Assembly (NCBI GenBank): GCA_017617235.1
Contig: JAFZWQ010000031.1
Coordinates: forward strand, 30,425-94,424
Source of the DNA: Bacteroidaceae bacterium
GTDB lineage: Bacteria > Bacteroidota > Bacteroidia > Bacteroidales > Bacteroidaceae
Length of the DNA stretch: 64,000 nt
Direction of reading: 5' to 3'
In this document: one piece after another, positions 15,506 through 24,448 of the stretch
Layout of the letters: every line of letters starts with the position of its first letter
Numbering within the stretch: position 1 is the first letter of the stretch
Position numbers and translations under genes: made by a program
Notes under the pieces: generated by a model
Databases searched by the model: none
Told to the model about the DNA's origin: nothing
Seen by the model: only the letters and a program-made list of their open reading frames with translations

Positions 15506-17281
15506 ATGAATATATTGGAACTGAGCGAACAGGAGATAGTTCGCAGAAACAATCTTCAGCAACTGCGCGACCTGGGCATCGACCCCTACCCCGCTGCAGA
15601 ATATCCCGTAACAGCTTGGAGCACGGACATCATTCAGGACTTCGTTGACCTGCCCATTATCGGCAAGGACGAAGAGGGCAATGATGTGCGCGAGACTGCC
15701 ACACCAGAGAACAGCCCCGTTGTAAGCGTAGCTGGTCGTATCATGAGCAAGCGCATCATGGGTAAGGCTGCCTTTGCCGAATTACAGGACTCAAAGGGCC
15801 GCATCCAGGTGTACGTACAGCGTGACGCCATCTGTCCTGACGAGAACAAGGACCTCTACAATATCGTCTTCAAGAAGTGCCTGGACCTGGGTGACTTCAT
15901 TGGTGTGAAGGGTTATGTCTTCCGCACCAAGACGGGTGAGATTAGCGTCCACGTAATGGAGATGACCGTGCTGAGCAAGAGCCTGAAGCCTCTGCCTATC
16001 GTAAAGACGGATGCCGAGGGTAACGTGTTCGACTCATTCGATGACCCTGAGCTCCGCTATCGTCAGCGTTACGTTGACCTTATCGTGAACAACGGTGTAA
16101 AGGAAACCTTCCTGAAGCGTGCCACCATCATCCGCACCATGCGTAAGATTCTGGACGATGCAGGATATACCGAAGTGGATACTCCTATCCTGCAGAACAT
16201 CCCCGGTGGTGCCAGTGCCCGTCCCTTCATGACTCACTTCAACGCCCTGAACCAAGACATGTACATGCGTATCGCCACAGAGTTGTACCTGAAGCGTCTG
16301 ATTGTAGGCGGCTTCGAGGGCGTGTACGAGATGGGCAAGAATTTCCGCAACGAAGGAATGGACAAGACCCACAACCCCGAATTTACCTGCATGGAGCTGT
16401 ACATCAGCTACAAGGACCTGAACTGGGGAATGACCTTTACGGAGAATATGCTGGAGCAGATCTGTACAGCCGTCAACGGTAAGCCCGAGGTGGAGATTGA
16501 CGGTAAGGTTATCTCTTTTAAGGCTCCTTTCCGCCGTCTGCCTATCCTGGATGCCATCAAGGAGAAGACAGGCTACGACCTTTATCCCATGAACGAGGAT
16601 GAGATTCGTGAGGTGGCCAAGAAACTGAACATCGAGGTTGACGAGACCATGGGTAAGGGCAAGCTGATTGACGAGATCTTCGGTGAAACCTGCGAGGGAA
16701 CTTTCATCCAACCCACCTTCATAACCGACTATCCTGTTGAGATGTCTCCCCTGACCAAGATGCATCGCAGCAAGCCCGGTCTGACTGAGCGCTTCGAGTT
16801 GATGGTGAACGGTAAGGAGTTGGCCAACGCCTACTCTGAGTTGAACGACCCCATCGATCAGGAAGAGCGCTTCATCGAGCAAATGAAACTGGCAGACAAG
16901 GGTGATGACGAAGCTATGATTATCGACCAGGATTTCCTGCGTGCCCTGCAGTACGGTATGCCTCCCACCTTTGGTATCGGTATCGGTATCGACCGTTTGG
17001 TGATGCTGCTCACAGGTAAGTTTGCCATTGGCGAGGTCATGCTGTTCCCCCAGATGAAGCCCGAGGTAAAGGCTCCACGCGACAAGGATGAGCTGTTCCT
17101 GGAGAAAGGCATTCCTGCCGAGATTATCCCCATCCTGCGTAAGGCTGGATACAATCTGGTAAGTACACTAAAGGATGAAAATCCCGCCAAGATTCAACAA
17201 CAGATTATCGAAATCATAAAGAAATACAAGCTGGAAGTTGAGCGTCCATCGCAAGACGAGATAAAAGTCTGGACGGAGTGA
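15506..17281 (+). CDS. lysS: Lysyl-tRNA synthetase, class II
   Basis: LysS charges tRNA-Lys with lysine using ATP. The 591-residue protein has the N-terminal OB anticodon-binding domain (VAGRIMSKRIMGKAAFAEL, residues ~74-150) and the class II core, with motif 1 near YVDLIVNNGVKETF, motif 2 FRNEGMDKTHNPEFT near residue 280, and motif 3 GIGIGIDRLVMLLTG near residue 490. About 80 residues follow motif 3; this C-terminal extension (ending EVERPSQDEIKVWTE) is typical of Bacteroidota LysS. gpsA follows in the same direction. Confidence 0.97.
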   Translation: MNILELSEQEIVRRNNLQQLRDLGIDPYPAAEYPVTAWSTDIIQDFVDLPIIGKDEEGNDVRETATPENSPVVSVAGRIMSKRIMGKAAFAELQDSKGRIQVYVQRDAICPDENKDLYNIVFKKCLDLGDFIGVKGYVFRTKTGEISVHVMEMTVLSKSLKPLPIVKTDAEGNVFDSFDDPELRYRQRYVDLIVNNGVKETFLKRATIIRTMRKILDDAGYTEVDTPILQNIPGGASARPFMTHFNALNQDMYMRIATELYLKRLIVGGFEGVYEMGKNFRNEGMDKTHNPEFTCMELYISYKDLNWGMTFTENMLEQICTAVNGKPEVEIDGKVISFKAPFRRLPILDAIKEKTGYDLYPMNEDEIREVAKKLNIEVDETMGKGKLIDEIFGETCEGTFIQPTFITDYPVEMSPLTKMHRSKPGLTERFELMVNGKELANAYSELNDPIDQEERFIEQMKLADKGDDEAMIIDQDFLRALQYGMPPTFGIGIGIDRLVMLLTGKFAIGEVMLFPQMKPEVKAPRDKDELFLEKGIPAEIIPILRKAGYNLVSTLKDENPAKIQQQIIEIIKKYKLEVERPSQDEIKVWTE

Positions 17282-17409
17282 CCCCACCCCCAATCCCCTC
17301 CCGAGGGAGGGCCATAGATACGAACACAAAGATATATGAATATAGGAATGGGCATAAGCGGCAATAGTAACCACTCCTCCCCCTCGGGGGAGGTTGGAAA
17401 GGGGGTCGG
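17282..17409. repeat. Two GC-rich repeat units in opposite orientation around the gpsA start
   Basis: Unit A (17282-17313) and unit B (17374-17409) each contain a short palindrome of the CCTCCC-GAGGGAGG kind beside a CCCCA/CCCCC run; B resembles the reverse complement of A. Such units recur between genes in Prevotella-like genomes. Unit A directly follows the lysS stop codon and unit B lies inside the gpsA reading frame. The two could pair over the gpsA start region. Confidence 0.7.
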
Positions 17410-18391
17410 TAAGATAGCCATTATGGGCGGAGGTTCGTGGGCAACGGCCATCGCCAAGATAATGTTAGAGAGTACCGACGAGATTTGGTGGTACATGCGT
17501 CGTGACGACCGTATCGAAGAGTTCCGTCGCCTGTCGCACAACCCCGCGTACCTCACCAGTGTGCACTTCGACGTCAACCGCATCCACTTCTCCAGCGACA
17601 TCAACGAGGTAGTGAATGTTTGTCAGACGCTTATCTTCGTCACTCCCTCACCTTACATGAAGAGCCACCTGAAGAAGTTGAAGGTGCGCCTACGCGACAA
17701 GTTCATCATCACAGCCATCAAAGGTATCGTACCCGACGAGAACCTCGTGGTCAGCGAATACTTCCATCAGGTGTATAGTGTGCCCGACGAGAATCTGGCC
17801 GTGTTAGGCGGTCCCAGTCATGCCGAAGAAGTGGCGCTGCGCCGTCTGACCTACCTGACTGTGGGTTGTGCCGATTTGGAGAAGGCAGAAGAGTTTGCCG
17901 ACCTCATAGCTAGCGATTACATCAAGACAAAGACCTCGGACGATGTGCTGGGCATCGAATATGCCAGCGTGCTGAAGAATGTATATGCCATTGCTGCCGG
18001 CATCTGTAACGGCCTTAAATATGGCGACAACTTCCAAGCCGTACTGATGACCAATGCCGCACAGGAGATGGAACGTTTCCTGCGTGCCGTGCATCCCATC
18101 GACCGCAACATCATCGACTCCGTATATATGGGCGACCTGCTCGTAACTGGTTACTCGAACTTCTCGCGCAATCGTGTCTTTGGTACGATGATAGGCAAGG
18201 GGTACTCTGTGAAGAGTGCACAGGTGGAAATGGAGATGATAGCCGAAGGTTACTTTGGCACCAAGTGTATGAAGGACATCAACCGCCACATGCACGTAAA
18301 CATGCCCATCCTGGATGCCATGTACAACATCCTTTACGAACGCATTGCTCCCAGCATCGAAATCAAACTGCTTACGGATTCTTTCCGCTAA
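17336..18391 (+). CDS. gpsA: NAD(P)-dependent glycerol-3-phosphate dehydrogenase
   Basis: GpsA reduces dihydroxyacetone phosphate to sn-glycerol-3-phosphate for phospholipid synthesis. The nucleotide-binding loop KIAIMGGGSWATAIAK is followed by ITAIKGI and the substrate-site region NVYAIAAGICNGLKYGDN. Related proteins start only a few residues before KIAIMGGG, but here about 25 residues precede it. Those residues (SNHSSPSGEVGKGVG) are encoded by a GC-rich palindromic repeat, and no other start codon lies between the repeat and the core. The start is 17336 or 17348. It lies between lysS and pgi in the same direction. Confidence 0.93.
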   Translation: MNIGMGISGNSNHSSPSGEVGKGVGKIAIMGGGSWATAIAKIMLESTDEIWWYMRRDDRIEEFRRLSHNPAYLTSVHFDVNRIHFSSDINEVVNVCQTLIFVTPSPYMKSHLKKLKVRLRDKFIITAIKGIVPDENLVVSEYFHQVYSVPDENLAVLGGPSHAEEVALRRLTYLTVGCADLEKAEEFADLIASDYIKTKTSDDVLGIEYASVLKNVYAIAAGICNGLKYGDNFQAVLMTNAAQEMERFLRAVHPIDRNIIDSVYMGDLLVTGYSNFSRNRVFGTMIGKGYSVKSAQVEMEMIAEGYFGTKCMKDINRHMHVNMPILDAMYNILYERIAPSIEIKLLTDSFR

Positions 18392-18431
18392 GCAGTTTTT
18401 ATATGACAACAAACTATAAAACACATAAAAA

Positions 18432-19748
18432 ATGAAACTTGACATTACAAAGGTGACCCCGTTCGTGGGTCTCGACACTATTAATGGTTACAAAGTTCGT
18501 GCTACAGAGGCACAGAAGACACTGGAAAACGGCACCTGCCCCGGCAACGATTTCCTCGGTTGGCTGCATCTACCCAGCAGCATCACGCCTGAGTTCCTCG
18601 GCGAGGTGAAAGCTGTGGCCCAGACGCTGCGCGAGGAGTGCGACGCTGTGGTCGTAGCTGGTATCGGTGGGTCGTACCTGGGTGCCAAGGCTGTTATCGA
18701 AGCCCTGAGCAACAGTTTCCAGTGGTTGGTTAACGACGGCAAGAATCCCGTTATCCTGTTCGCCGGCAACAACATCGGCGAGGATTATCTCTACGAACTG
18801 ACACAATACCTGCAGGGCAAGAAATTCGGCGTCATCAACATCTCCAAGTCGGGTACCACGACGGAGACGGCTCTGGCTTTCCGTCTGCTGAAAAAACAGT
18901 GCGAGGAACAGCGCGGTAAGGAGGTTGCCAAGAAGGTTATCGTGGCTATTACCGATGCCAAGCGTGGTGCTGCACGTACCTGTGCCGATAAGGAAGGTTA
19001 CAAATCGTTCATCATCCCCGACAATGTGGGTGGTCGTTTCTCTGTCCTCACTCCCGTAGGTCTGCTGCCCATCGCAGTAGCTGGCTTCGATGTTGACGCT
19101 TTGGTGAAGGGTGCTCAGGATATGGAGAAGACTCCCGCTCTGGCTGCCGAGTATGCAGCAACCCGCTATGCTCTGTATGCCGAGGGTAAGAAGATTGAGA
19201 TTCTGGCCAACTACCAGCCCAAGCTGCACTTCATTGCCGAATGGTGGAAGCAGTTGTACGGCGAGAGCGAGGGTAAGGATAACAAGGGTATCTATCCCGC
19301 TAGCGTTGACCTCACCACCGACTTGCACTCTATGGGTCAGTGGATTCAGGAAGGCGAACGCACCATCTTCGAAACCGTCATCAGCGTGGAGAATGCCGAG
19401 CACAAGCTGCTCTTCCCCAGCGACGAGGAGAATCTGGACGGTCTGAACTTCCTGGCTGGCAAGCGTGTTGACGAAGTGAACAAGATGGCAGAGTTAGGCA
19501 CACAGCTGGCTCATGTCGATGGAGGTGTTCCCAACATCCGCATCAGCATCGATCGTGTGGATGCCTACAACCTTGGTCAACTCATCTACTTCTTCGAACT
19601 CGGTTGTGGTCTCTATTGCCAACTGCTGGGTGTGAATGCCTTCAACCAACCTGGCGTAGAGGCTTACAAGAAGAATATGTTTGCCCTTCTTGGCAAACCT
19701 GGTTACGAGAAGGAGACAGAAGCAATCAAGGCTCGTCTCGCTCGCTAA
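18432..19748 (+). CDS. pgi: Glucose-6-phosphate isomerase
   Basis: Pgi interconverts glucose-6-phosphate and fructose-6-phosphate. The 438-residue protein is of the short bacterial type (about 450 residues), with [15 protein letters not shown] near residue 75, the sugar-phosphate loop [14 protein letters not shown] near residue 140, and the late signature around [14 protein letters not shown]. Its stop codon overlaps the ATG of the HAD gene (TAATG), so the two are translationally coupled. Confidence 0.97.
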   Translation: MKLDITKVTPFVGLDTINGYKVRATEAQKTLENGTCPGNDFLGWLHLPSSITPEFLGEVKAVAQTLREECDAVVVAGIGGSYLGAKAVIEALSNSFQWLVNDGKNPVILFAGNNIGEDYLYELTQYLQGKKFGVINISKSGTTTETALAFRLLKKQCEEQRGKEVAKKVIVAITDAKRGAARTCADKEGYKSFIIPDNVGGRFSVLTPVGLLPIAVAGFDVDALVKGAQDMEKTPALAAEYAATRYALYAEGKKIEILANYQPKLHFIAEWWKQLYGESEGKDNKGIYPASVDLTTDLHSMGQWIQEGERTIFETVISVENAEHKLLFPSDEENLDGLNFLAGKRVDEVNKMAELGTQLAHVDGGVPNIRISIDRVDAYNLGQLIYFFELGCGLYCQLLGVNAFNQPGVEAYKKNMFALLGKPGYEKETEAIKARLAR

Positions 19749-20452
19749 TGCTGAATAAACTTGAATTAACAGGACGGCTACGTGCCGTCCTGTTCGATAT
19801 GGACGGTGTGCTGTTCGACAGCATGCCGAACCATGCATATGCCTGGAGTCATGCTATGACGGACTTCGGCCTGAAGATGGAACCGGAAGAAGTCTATATG
19901 AACGAGGGACGTACGGGCAAAGGCACCATCAACATCCTGTCGAACCGCTATTGGGGTCGCAACGCGACGGACGAGGAGGTGCAACAGATATACGATGCTA
20001 AAAGTGCCCTTTTCAATTCATTACCCGAAGCACGACCCATGCCTGGTGCTATGGAATTGCTGCAGAAGATTCGCACGCAAGGACTGATGCGCGTCATCGT
20101 TACCGGTAGCGCCACCCATGCCCTACTCGACCGCGTGAATGCGGCCTTCCCCGACATTTTCTCGCCAGAACTGATGGTGACAGCCTTTGATGTGCGACAG
20201 GGCAAGCCCAATCCCGAGCCCTACCTGATGGGACTGAAAAAGGCAAACATAAATGCAGATGAAGCCATCGTTGTGGAGAATGCACCCTTAGGTGTTCAGG
20301 CCGCCCGTGCTGCCGGCATCTTCACCATCGCCGTCAATACCGGTCCATTGAAGGATGAAGTGCTGAAGCAGGCTGGTGCCAACCTCGTCCTCCCATCGAT
20401 GCAACACCTCGCCGACCACTGGGAAGAAGTCTTTCTTCAGATTTCTCAATAA
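19748..20452 (+). CDS. HAD-superfamily phosphatase/phosphomutase
   Basis: A 234-residue HAD protein with motif I DMDGVLFDSMP near residue 17, motif II threonine in VIVTGS near 117, lysine in QGKPNPEPYL near 150, and motif IV VVENAPLGVQAARAAG near 175. The alpha-helical cap after motif I puts it with the beta-phosphoglucomutase/phosphatase group. Coupling to pgi by a one-base overlap suggests a sugar phosphate substrate, but this cannot be fixed from sequence. I place the start at 19748 because the upstream extension of the frame runs through pgi. Confidence 0.87.
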   Translation: MLNKLELTGRLRAVLFDMDGVLFDSMPNHAYAWSHAMTDFGLKMEPEEVYMNEGRTGKGTINILSNRYWGRNATDEEVQQIYDAKSALFNSLPEARPMPGAMELLQKIRTQGLMRVIVTGSATHALLDRVNAAFPDIFSPELMVTAFDVRQGKPNPEPYLMGLKKANINADEAIVVENAPLGVQAARAAGIFTIAVNTGPLKDEVLKQAGANLVLPSMQHLADHWEEVFLQISQ

Positions 20453-20463
20453 ATCCTTACAGA

Positions 20464-21252
20464 TTAACGAATGCCACGGGCGCGGAAAATGCGGTCCTTG
20501 GCATCTGCGATTTCCTGGAAGCGACGCTCGGCTTGGCGACGGATGTCCTCGCCAAGGGAAGCCACGCGGTCAGGATGGTTCTCGCGAGCCATGCGCTTGT
20601 AGGCCTGACGAACCTCTTCGTCCGTAGCCTCGGGGGTAAGACCCAGTACACGATAGGCATCGTCGAGCGACTCACCACCCAAACCCAGCATCTGCTCGGC
20701 AGTACCACCATCCAATCCCATATTCAGGCAAACCTGTTGCAACGCTTCGCGTTCTTCCGGCTGTATGGTTCCATCGGCTTTGGCAATCTCGCACAGCATA
20801 GCCACGAGTTGCAAACGTTGCTCCATAGGCATAGCATAGGCCAACTGTTGGCACACAGCCACGATTTGCCTGAGCCACGCCTCGTCGCCCATGCGTTTCT
20901 TCTCGTCGAAAAGTTTCAACAGGATGCTTTCCCCTTCGCGCTCGGCATCGGCAGAGAAATTGGTGCGCAGGAACAGGCGGACGTATTCCATCTCGGAATG
21001 CATGACCCGTCGGTCGGCATGGATAATGTGTGCCGCCAACACCATCAGCGAGAACAGGAAACCATTGCGGGCTCCTATCTCATCGCGACTTCTCTGGTAT
21101 GTATACGCCCTGCTGCCTGCCGTGGGCTGAATGTAATTATCTGAATCGAATACCGAATCTGCCACAGCACCCAGTACAATGCCTGCCAGCATTCCCAACG
21201 GACCGCCGCTGAGCAGTCCCAGGAAGCCTCCTATCCATTTTCCTATTGCCAT
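20464..21252 (-). CDS. TerB-J domain (DjlA-like) membrane co-chaperone
   Basis: A 262-residue protein with a glycine-rich hydrophobic N-terminus (GKWIGGFLGLLSGGPLGMLAGIVLG, one membrane segment), a TerB-like helical domain (about 65-170, including AAHIIHADRRVMHSE and EIAKADGTIQPEE), and a C-terminal J domain with the HPD motif (ENHPDRV). This is the DjlA layout: a membrane-anchored DnaJ that stimulates DnaK. I use the ATG at 21252, not the in-frame codon at 21309, because a TACCTTTG promoter box lies between them (21285-21278). It is convergent with the HAD gene, 11 bp apart. Confidence 0.85.
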   Translation of the reverse strand: MAIGKWIGGFLGLLSGGPLGMLAGIVLGAVADSVFDSDNYIQPTAGSRAYTYQRSRDEIGARNGFLFSLMVLAAHIIHADRRVMHSEMEYVRLFLRTNFSADAEREGESILLKLFDEKKRMGDEAWLRQIVAVCQQLAYAMPMEQRLQLVAMLCEIAKADGTIQPEEREALQQVCLNMGLDGGTAEQMLGLGGESLDDAYRVLGLTPEATDEEVRQAYKRMARENHPDRVASLGEDIRRQAERRFQEIADAKDRIFRARGIR

Positions 21253-21368
21253 CTTTGTGATTTTCGAATTGTGGGTGCAAAGGTACGAATCTTTTTTCCT
21301 ATTCCTCATCGAATAACTAATAATAAGTGTTAAATAATATCCTTTTCTCGTAAAAACCTTTCCTTTTG

Positions 21369-21401
21369 TTTGATATTACTAAATGTTTAGTTTTACCTTT
21401 G
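21369..21401 (+). promoter_or_regulatory. Promoter of the blaI-like operon
   Basis: TTTG at 21369-21372, 21 nt, then TACCTTTG at 21394-21401. Two palindromes flank the downstream box, so the promoter looks self-repressed by the BlaI-like protein. Confidence 0.7.
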
Positions 21402-21424
21402 CATCAAACAACTAAGAACTTAGT
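21378..21424. promoter_or_regulatory. Two BlaI/MecI-type operator palindromes
   Basis: ACTAAATGTTTAGT (21378-21391) and ACTAAGAACTTAGT (21411-21424) are 14-bp palindromes sharing ACTAA/TTAGT half sites, 33 bp centre to centre. One lies between the two promoter boxes and the other covers the predicted transcription start, just before the repressor ATG. This is the placement expected for autorepression. Confidence 0.75.
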
Positions 21425-21427
21425 AAT

Positions 21428-21805
21428 ATGAAAGACAAAAACGGATACACTTTGACAAAGAGCGAAATGCAGGTAATGAAAGCCCTTTGGTCGGCAGGAA
21501 AGGCGTTGGACGTACACGAGGTGGTGGCACAATACGACGAGCCCCAACCCGCATACACCACCATATCGACCTTCCTGAAGATTCTTTCTACTAAAGGTTT
21601 CGTAGATTTCAAGAAGGGCAATGGCAAGCAATACCTCTACTTCCCCCTAATCTCGCAAGCCCAGTACACCAGTCGTGTAATGAAGGAGGTTAAGAACAGT
21701 TTCTTCGGCGGCAGCGTGAAATCCATGCTCAGCTATTTCGTTCAAGAAGAGAACCTTTCGGAAGACGAAATCAAGGAACTGCTTGATTTAATTCATAATT
21801 CATAA
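21428..21805 (+). CDS. BlaI/MecI-family transcriptional repressor
   Basis: A 125-residue winged-helix repressor: LTKSEMQVMKALWSAGKALDVHEVV in the first helices, the recognition region PAYTTISTFLKILSTKGFVDFKK, the wing NGKQYLYFPLI, and a C-terminal dimerisation part. BlaI proteins are released from DNA when a partner M56 membrane peptidase is activated. That partner is the next gene, 15 nt downstream. Palindromic operators sit in its own promoter. Confidence 0.92.
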   Translation: MKDKNGYTLTKSEMQVMKALWSAGKALDVHEVVAQYDEPQPAYTTISTFLKILSTKGFVDFKKGNGKQYLYFPLISQAQYTSRVMKEVKNSFFGGSVKSMLSYFVQEENLSEDEIKELLDLIHNS

Positions 21806-21820
21806 TGCATAATTCTTAAT

Positions 21821-23638
21821 ATGTCAAATCTATTAATGTATTCCCTGAAATCGGCAATGGTGCTGGCCCTACTCTATCTGCCGTATATGCTCATGCTGCG
21901 TCGCGAGAGTTTCTTCCGCTTCAACCGCCTGATGCTGCTCGCCATCATGGTTTTGTCGCTACTGCTGCCCCTGTGCAACATTCCCGGTATGTCGCTCGAC
22001 CGTCAGCCTGTGATGCATGCCGCCCAGGTTCAGATGATAGAACTAGGTATTCCTGTACACATGTTGCCCGAACTGCAGGTTACTGCCGACACGCCGTCCC
22101 AAACCGCCATCAGCATCTTCATGCTCGTCAGCCTCCTATATATTATAGGTATGGTGATGGTGTTGGTGACGAGACTTTGGCAAGTGGGTCGCCTGTGGTA
22201 CGGGTTGAAGCGCGGTTCGCTGTGGCAGCAGCAGGAGGATGGCATCACCGTATGCTGTCATGCCGAACAGGTTATGCCCTTCAGTTGGATGAACAGCATC
22301 GTCATTAGCGAACAGGACTACCGCGAGGCAGGTCGCGAGATTGTCTTGCACGAGACAGGTCACATCCGCGGCGGCCATTCGTGGGACGTACTCATGCTCA
22401 CGCTGGTGCAGATGGTGCAGTGGTGGAATCCGCTGGTCTATGTGCTGGGTATCAGCCTGCGCGATGTCCACGAGTACGAAGCCGACGACTACGTGCTGCG
22501 ACAGGGCGTTTCGGCCCAGGAGTATCAACTGTTGCTCATTAAAAAAGCTGTTGGTTCAGGTTCCTACGCTTTTGCCAACAACTTCAACCATAGTTTAACC
22601 AAAAAACGTATCACTATGATGAAGAAATCAAAATCTAATCCGTGGATGCTGAGCAAGGCGCTCTACGTCATCCCTGTGGCTGCGTTGGCACTCAGCGCCT
22701 TCGCCACGCCCAAGTTCATCGCTCCCATCGAGAGCGCAGTATCGAAACTCGAAGGAATGAGCACGGAGAATGTTGACGAGAAATTAGTCTCTTTTAAACC
22801 CGGTGACCCGTCCCGCATAGGTTTTACAATCCTTAAGGGCACATGGGTAGAGCAAGAAGTAGATGGCAAGAACAGTTCTTTTATTGAGGAGAAAACAACT
22901 ACGACACCTTATCTTCCTATCAATTCCGTTACCATAAAACTTGATGGCAAAGTAGTAGACGTCAATGACCTGTGCGATATGCCAGCTTCTGCCTTGAAGA
23001 AGTTCGAAAAGAAGTTCCCTGAACGCGAAGTCAATCTTGTGACTACGTCCGAAACAACAGACAAGAAGATGATTAATGTGAAGGAAGGTAGCCTGAAGGT
23101 CGTTGTCGATGGAGAGGAGATGACAGAGCAAGAGGCCGTGAAAGCCGTGGAAGGCAAGGAAATCAAGAACGCCGTCAGCATGCAGTCCGATGGTACGGCT
23201 GTGCTTGAAACCACGACAGCCGAACCCGATGACGAGCCTGTAGTCGACAAACCCGAAGTACTGCCCGAGTACCCTGGTGGCCAGAACGAATTCTGGACTT
23301 ACATGCGCCAGACAGTCAAGTACCCGAAGGAGGCCTTGGAATGGGGTGTAGAGGGACGCATCTACGTGGAGTTCGTCGTGGAGAAGGACGGCAGCATCAC
23401 GAACATCAAGGTCATTAAAGGCGCTGGTGAACTCAAGGAGGTCGTGGTTATGGCTCGCAAGGCCAAGGACGACTCGCCCGAGGAGATAAGGAAAGAGCAT
23501 GAGGACAAGGGGCGCATCGCCCTGCAAGAAGAGGCAATGCGCGTAGTGAAAGCCATGCCGAAGTGGACGCCTGGTCGCCATAATGGCAAACCCGTTCGCA
23601 CCAAGTTCGTCCTCCCCGTTTCCTTCCGCCTAAGATAA
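21821..23638 (+). CDS. BlaR1-like M56 membrane peptidase with TonB-type C-terminus
   Basis: A 605-residue protein. The first 110 residues hold about three membrane helices, followed by an M56 metallopeptidase with the zinc motif HETGHIRGGH near residues 177-186 and the EYEADDY segment after it. Another membrane helix lies near residue 285 (YVIPVAALALSAFATP). The periplasmic part ends in a TonB C-terminal-like domain (YPGGQNEFWTYMRQTVKYP, then EGRIYVEFVVEKDGS and VRTKFVLPVSFRLR). No penicillin-binding sensor domain is visible, so this is unlikely to be a simple beta-lactam sensor. It probably receives an envelope signal and cleaves the BlaI-like repressor. Confidence 0.88.
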   Translation: MSNLLMYSLKSAMVLALLYLPYMLMLRRESFFRFNRLMLLAIMVLSLLLPLCNIPGMSLDRQPVMHAAQVQMIELGIPVHMLPELQVTADTPSQTAISIFMLVSLLYIIGMVMVLVTRLWQVGRLWYGLKRGSLWQQQEDGITVCCHAEQVMPFSWMNSIVISEQDYREAGREIVLHETGHIRGGHSWDVLMLTLVQMVQWWNPLVYVLGISLRDVHEYEADDYVLRQGVSAQEYQLLLIKKAVGSGSYAFANNFNHSLTKKRITMMKKSKSNPWMLSKALYVIPVAALALSAFATPKFIAPIESAVSKLEGMSTENVDEKLVSFKPGDPSRIGFTILKGTWVEQEVDGKNSSFIEEKTTTTPYLPINSVTIKLDGKVVDVNDLCDMPASALKKFEKKFPEREVNLVTTSETTDKKMINVKEGSLKVVVDGEEMTEQEAVKAVEGKEIKNAVSMQSDGTAVLETTTAEPDDEPVVDKPEVLPEYPGGQNEFWTYMRQTVKYPKEALEWGVEGRIYVEFVVEKDGSITNIKVIKGAGELKEVVVMARKAKDDSPEEIRKEHEDKGRIALQEEAMRVVKAMPKWTPGRHNGKPVRTKFVLPVSFRLR

Positions 23639-23671
23639 TATCGTCCGAAGGCGGTCAGCGCCAAACTTTGC

Positions 23672-23710
23672 AAATCCGGTCCCGGCATTTTGTCTGGTCC
23701 GGATTTTTTT
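23672..23710 (+). terminator. Terminator after the M56 gene
   Basis: AAATCCGG (23672-23679) pairs with CCGGATTT (23699-23706), with a 19-nt loop and a run of seven T. It ends the blaI-M56 operon and physically overlaps the next promoter. Confidence 0.7.
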
Positions 23711-23719
23711 GTACCTTAG
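23689..23719 (+). promoter_or_regulatory. Promoter of the flavoprotein gene
   Basis: TTTG at 23689-23692, 19 nt, then TACCTTAG at 23712-23719, one base off the TAnnTTTG consensus. The TTTG lies in the loop of the terminator hairpin. Confidence 0.55.
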
Positions 23720-23752
23720 CACCATCATTTACAATAAAGAAGGAAAAACGAT

Positions 23753-24370
23753 ATGAAAGTATTGCTTATCAACGGAAGTCCACGCGAACAGGGGAACACC
23801 TTTACGGCCCTCTCGGAAGTGGCAAAGGCGCTGAATGCCGAAGGCGTGGAGACAGAAATCATCAGCATCGGCAAGAAGGCTGTGCAGGGTTGCATCGCCT
23901 GCGGATGGTGTGGAAGGGAAGGCAGATGCACGTTCCGCGACGACCTGTACTTCAAGGTATGGCGGGCTGTGAAAGACGGCATCGACGGACTCGTCATTGG
24001 CTCACCCGTCTATTATGGCGGTCCTAACGGTTCGCTTTGCGCCCTACTCGATCGCGTGTTCTACTCGCTTGGGGCCGACCTTCGCTTCAAGCCTGGAGCC
24101 AGCGTGGTTGTCTGCCGCAGAGGTGGTGCTTCGGCTGCCTTCGACCGCTTGAATAAATACTTCACCATCCTGAATATGCCCGTTGTCAGTTCGCAATACT
24201 GGAACATGGCCTACGGACAGACACCCGGTCAAGCCGCACAGGACGAGGAAGGCATGCAGACGATGCGCACCCTGGGCCGCAACATGGCGTGGATGATAAA
24301 GAAACTGGATGTCCGCAACGAGGGGCACCCGGAAATCGAGCCCCAGGTCCGCACCAACTTCATTCGATAA
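23753..24370 (+). CDS. NADPH-dependent FMN reductase / iron-sulfur flavoprotein-like
   Basis: A 205-residue flavodoxin-fold protein: the phosphate-binding loop LINGSPREQGNTFT at residues 4-17, a cysteine cluster CIACGWCGREGRC near residues 46-58, and GSPVYYGGPNGS near 86 contacting the flavin. The cysteine spacing resembles the iron-sulfur flavoproteins and related oxidoreductases. It should transfer electrons from NAD(P)H or ferredoxin to an unknown acceptor. It is transcribed alone: its own promoter lies upstream and a strong terminator follows. Confidence 0.85.
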   Translation: MKVLLINGSPREQGNTFTALSEVAKALNAEGVETEIISIGKKAVQGCIACGWCGREGRCTFRDDLYFKVWRAVKDGIDGLVIGSPVYYGGPNGSLCALLDRVFYSLGADLRFKPGASVVVCRRGGASAAFDRLNKYFTILNMPVVSSQYWNMAYGQTPGQAAQDEEGMQTMRTLGRNMAWMIKKLDVRNEGHPEIEPQVRTNFIR

Positions 24371-24387
24371 TCAGTAAGGACAAACAG

Positions 24388-24420
24388 AAACGGCCCCCGA
24401 TTGGAGGCCGTTTGTTTTTT
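24388..24420. terminator. Terminator between convergent genes
   Basis: AAACGGCC (24388-24395) pairs with GGCCGTTT (24406-24413) and is followed by TTTGTTTTTT. It serves the flavoprotein gene; on the other strand it would follow the lipoprotein gene. Confidence 0.8.
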
Positions 24421-24448
24421 ATTCGATGGGAAACGTGGGAAGGCGTTG

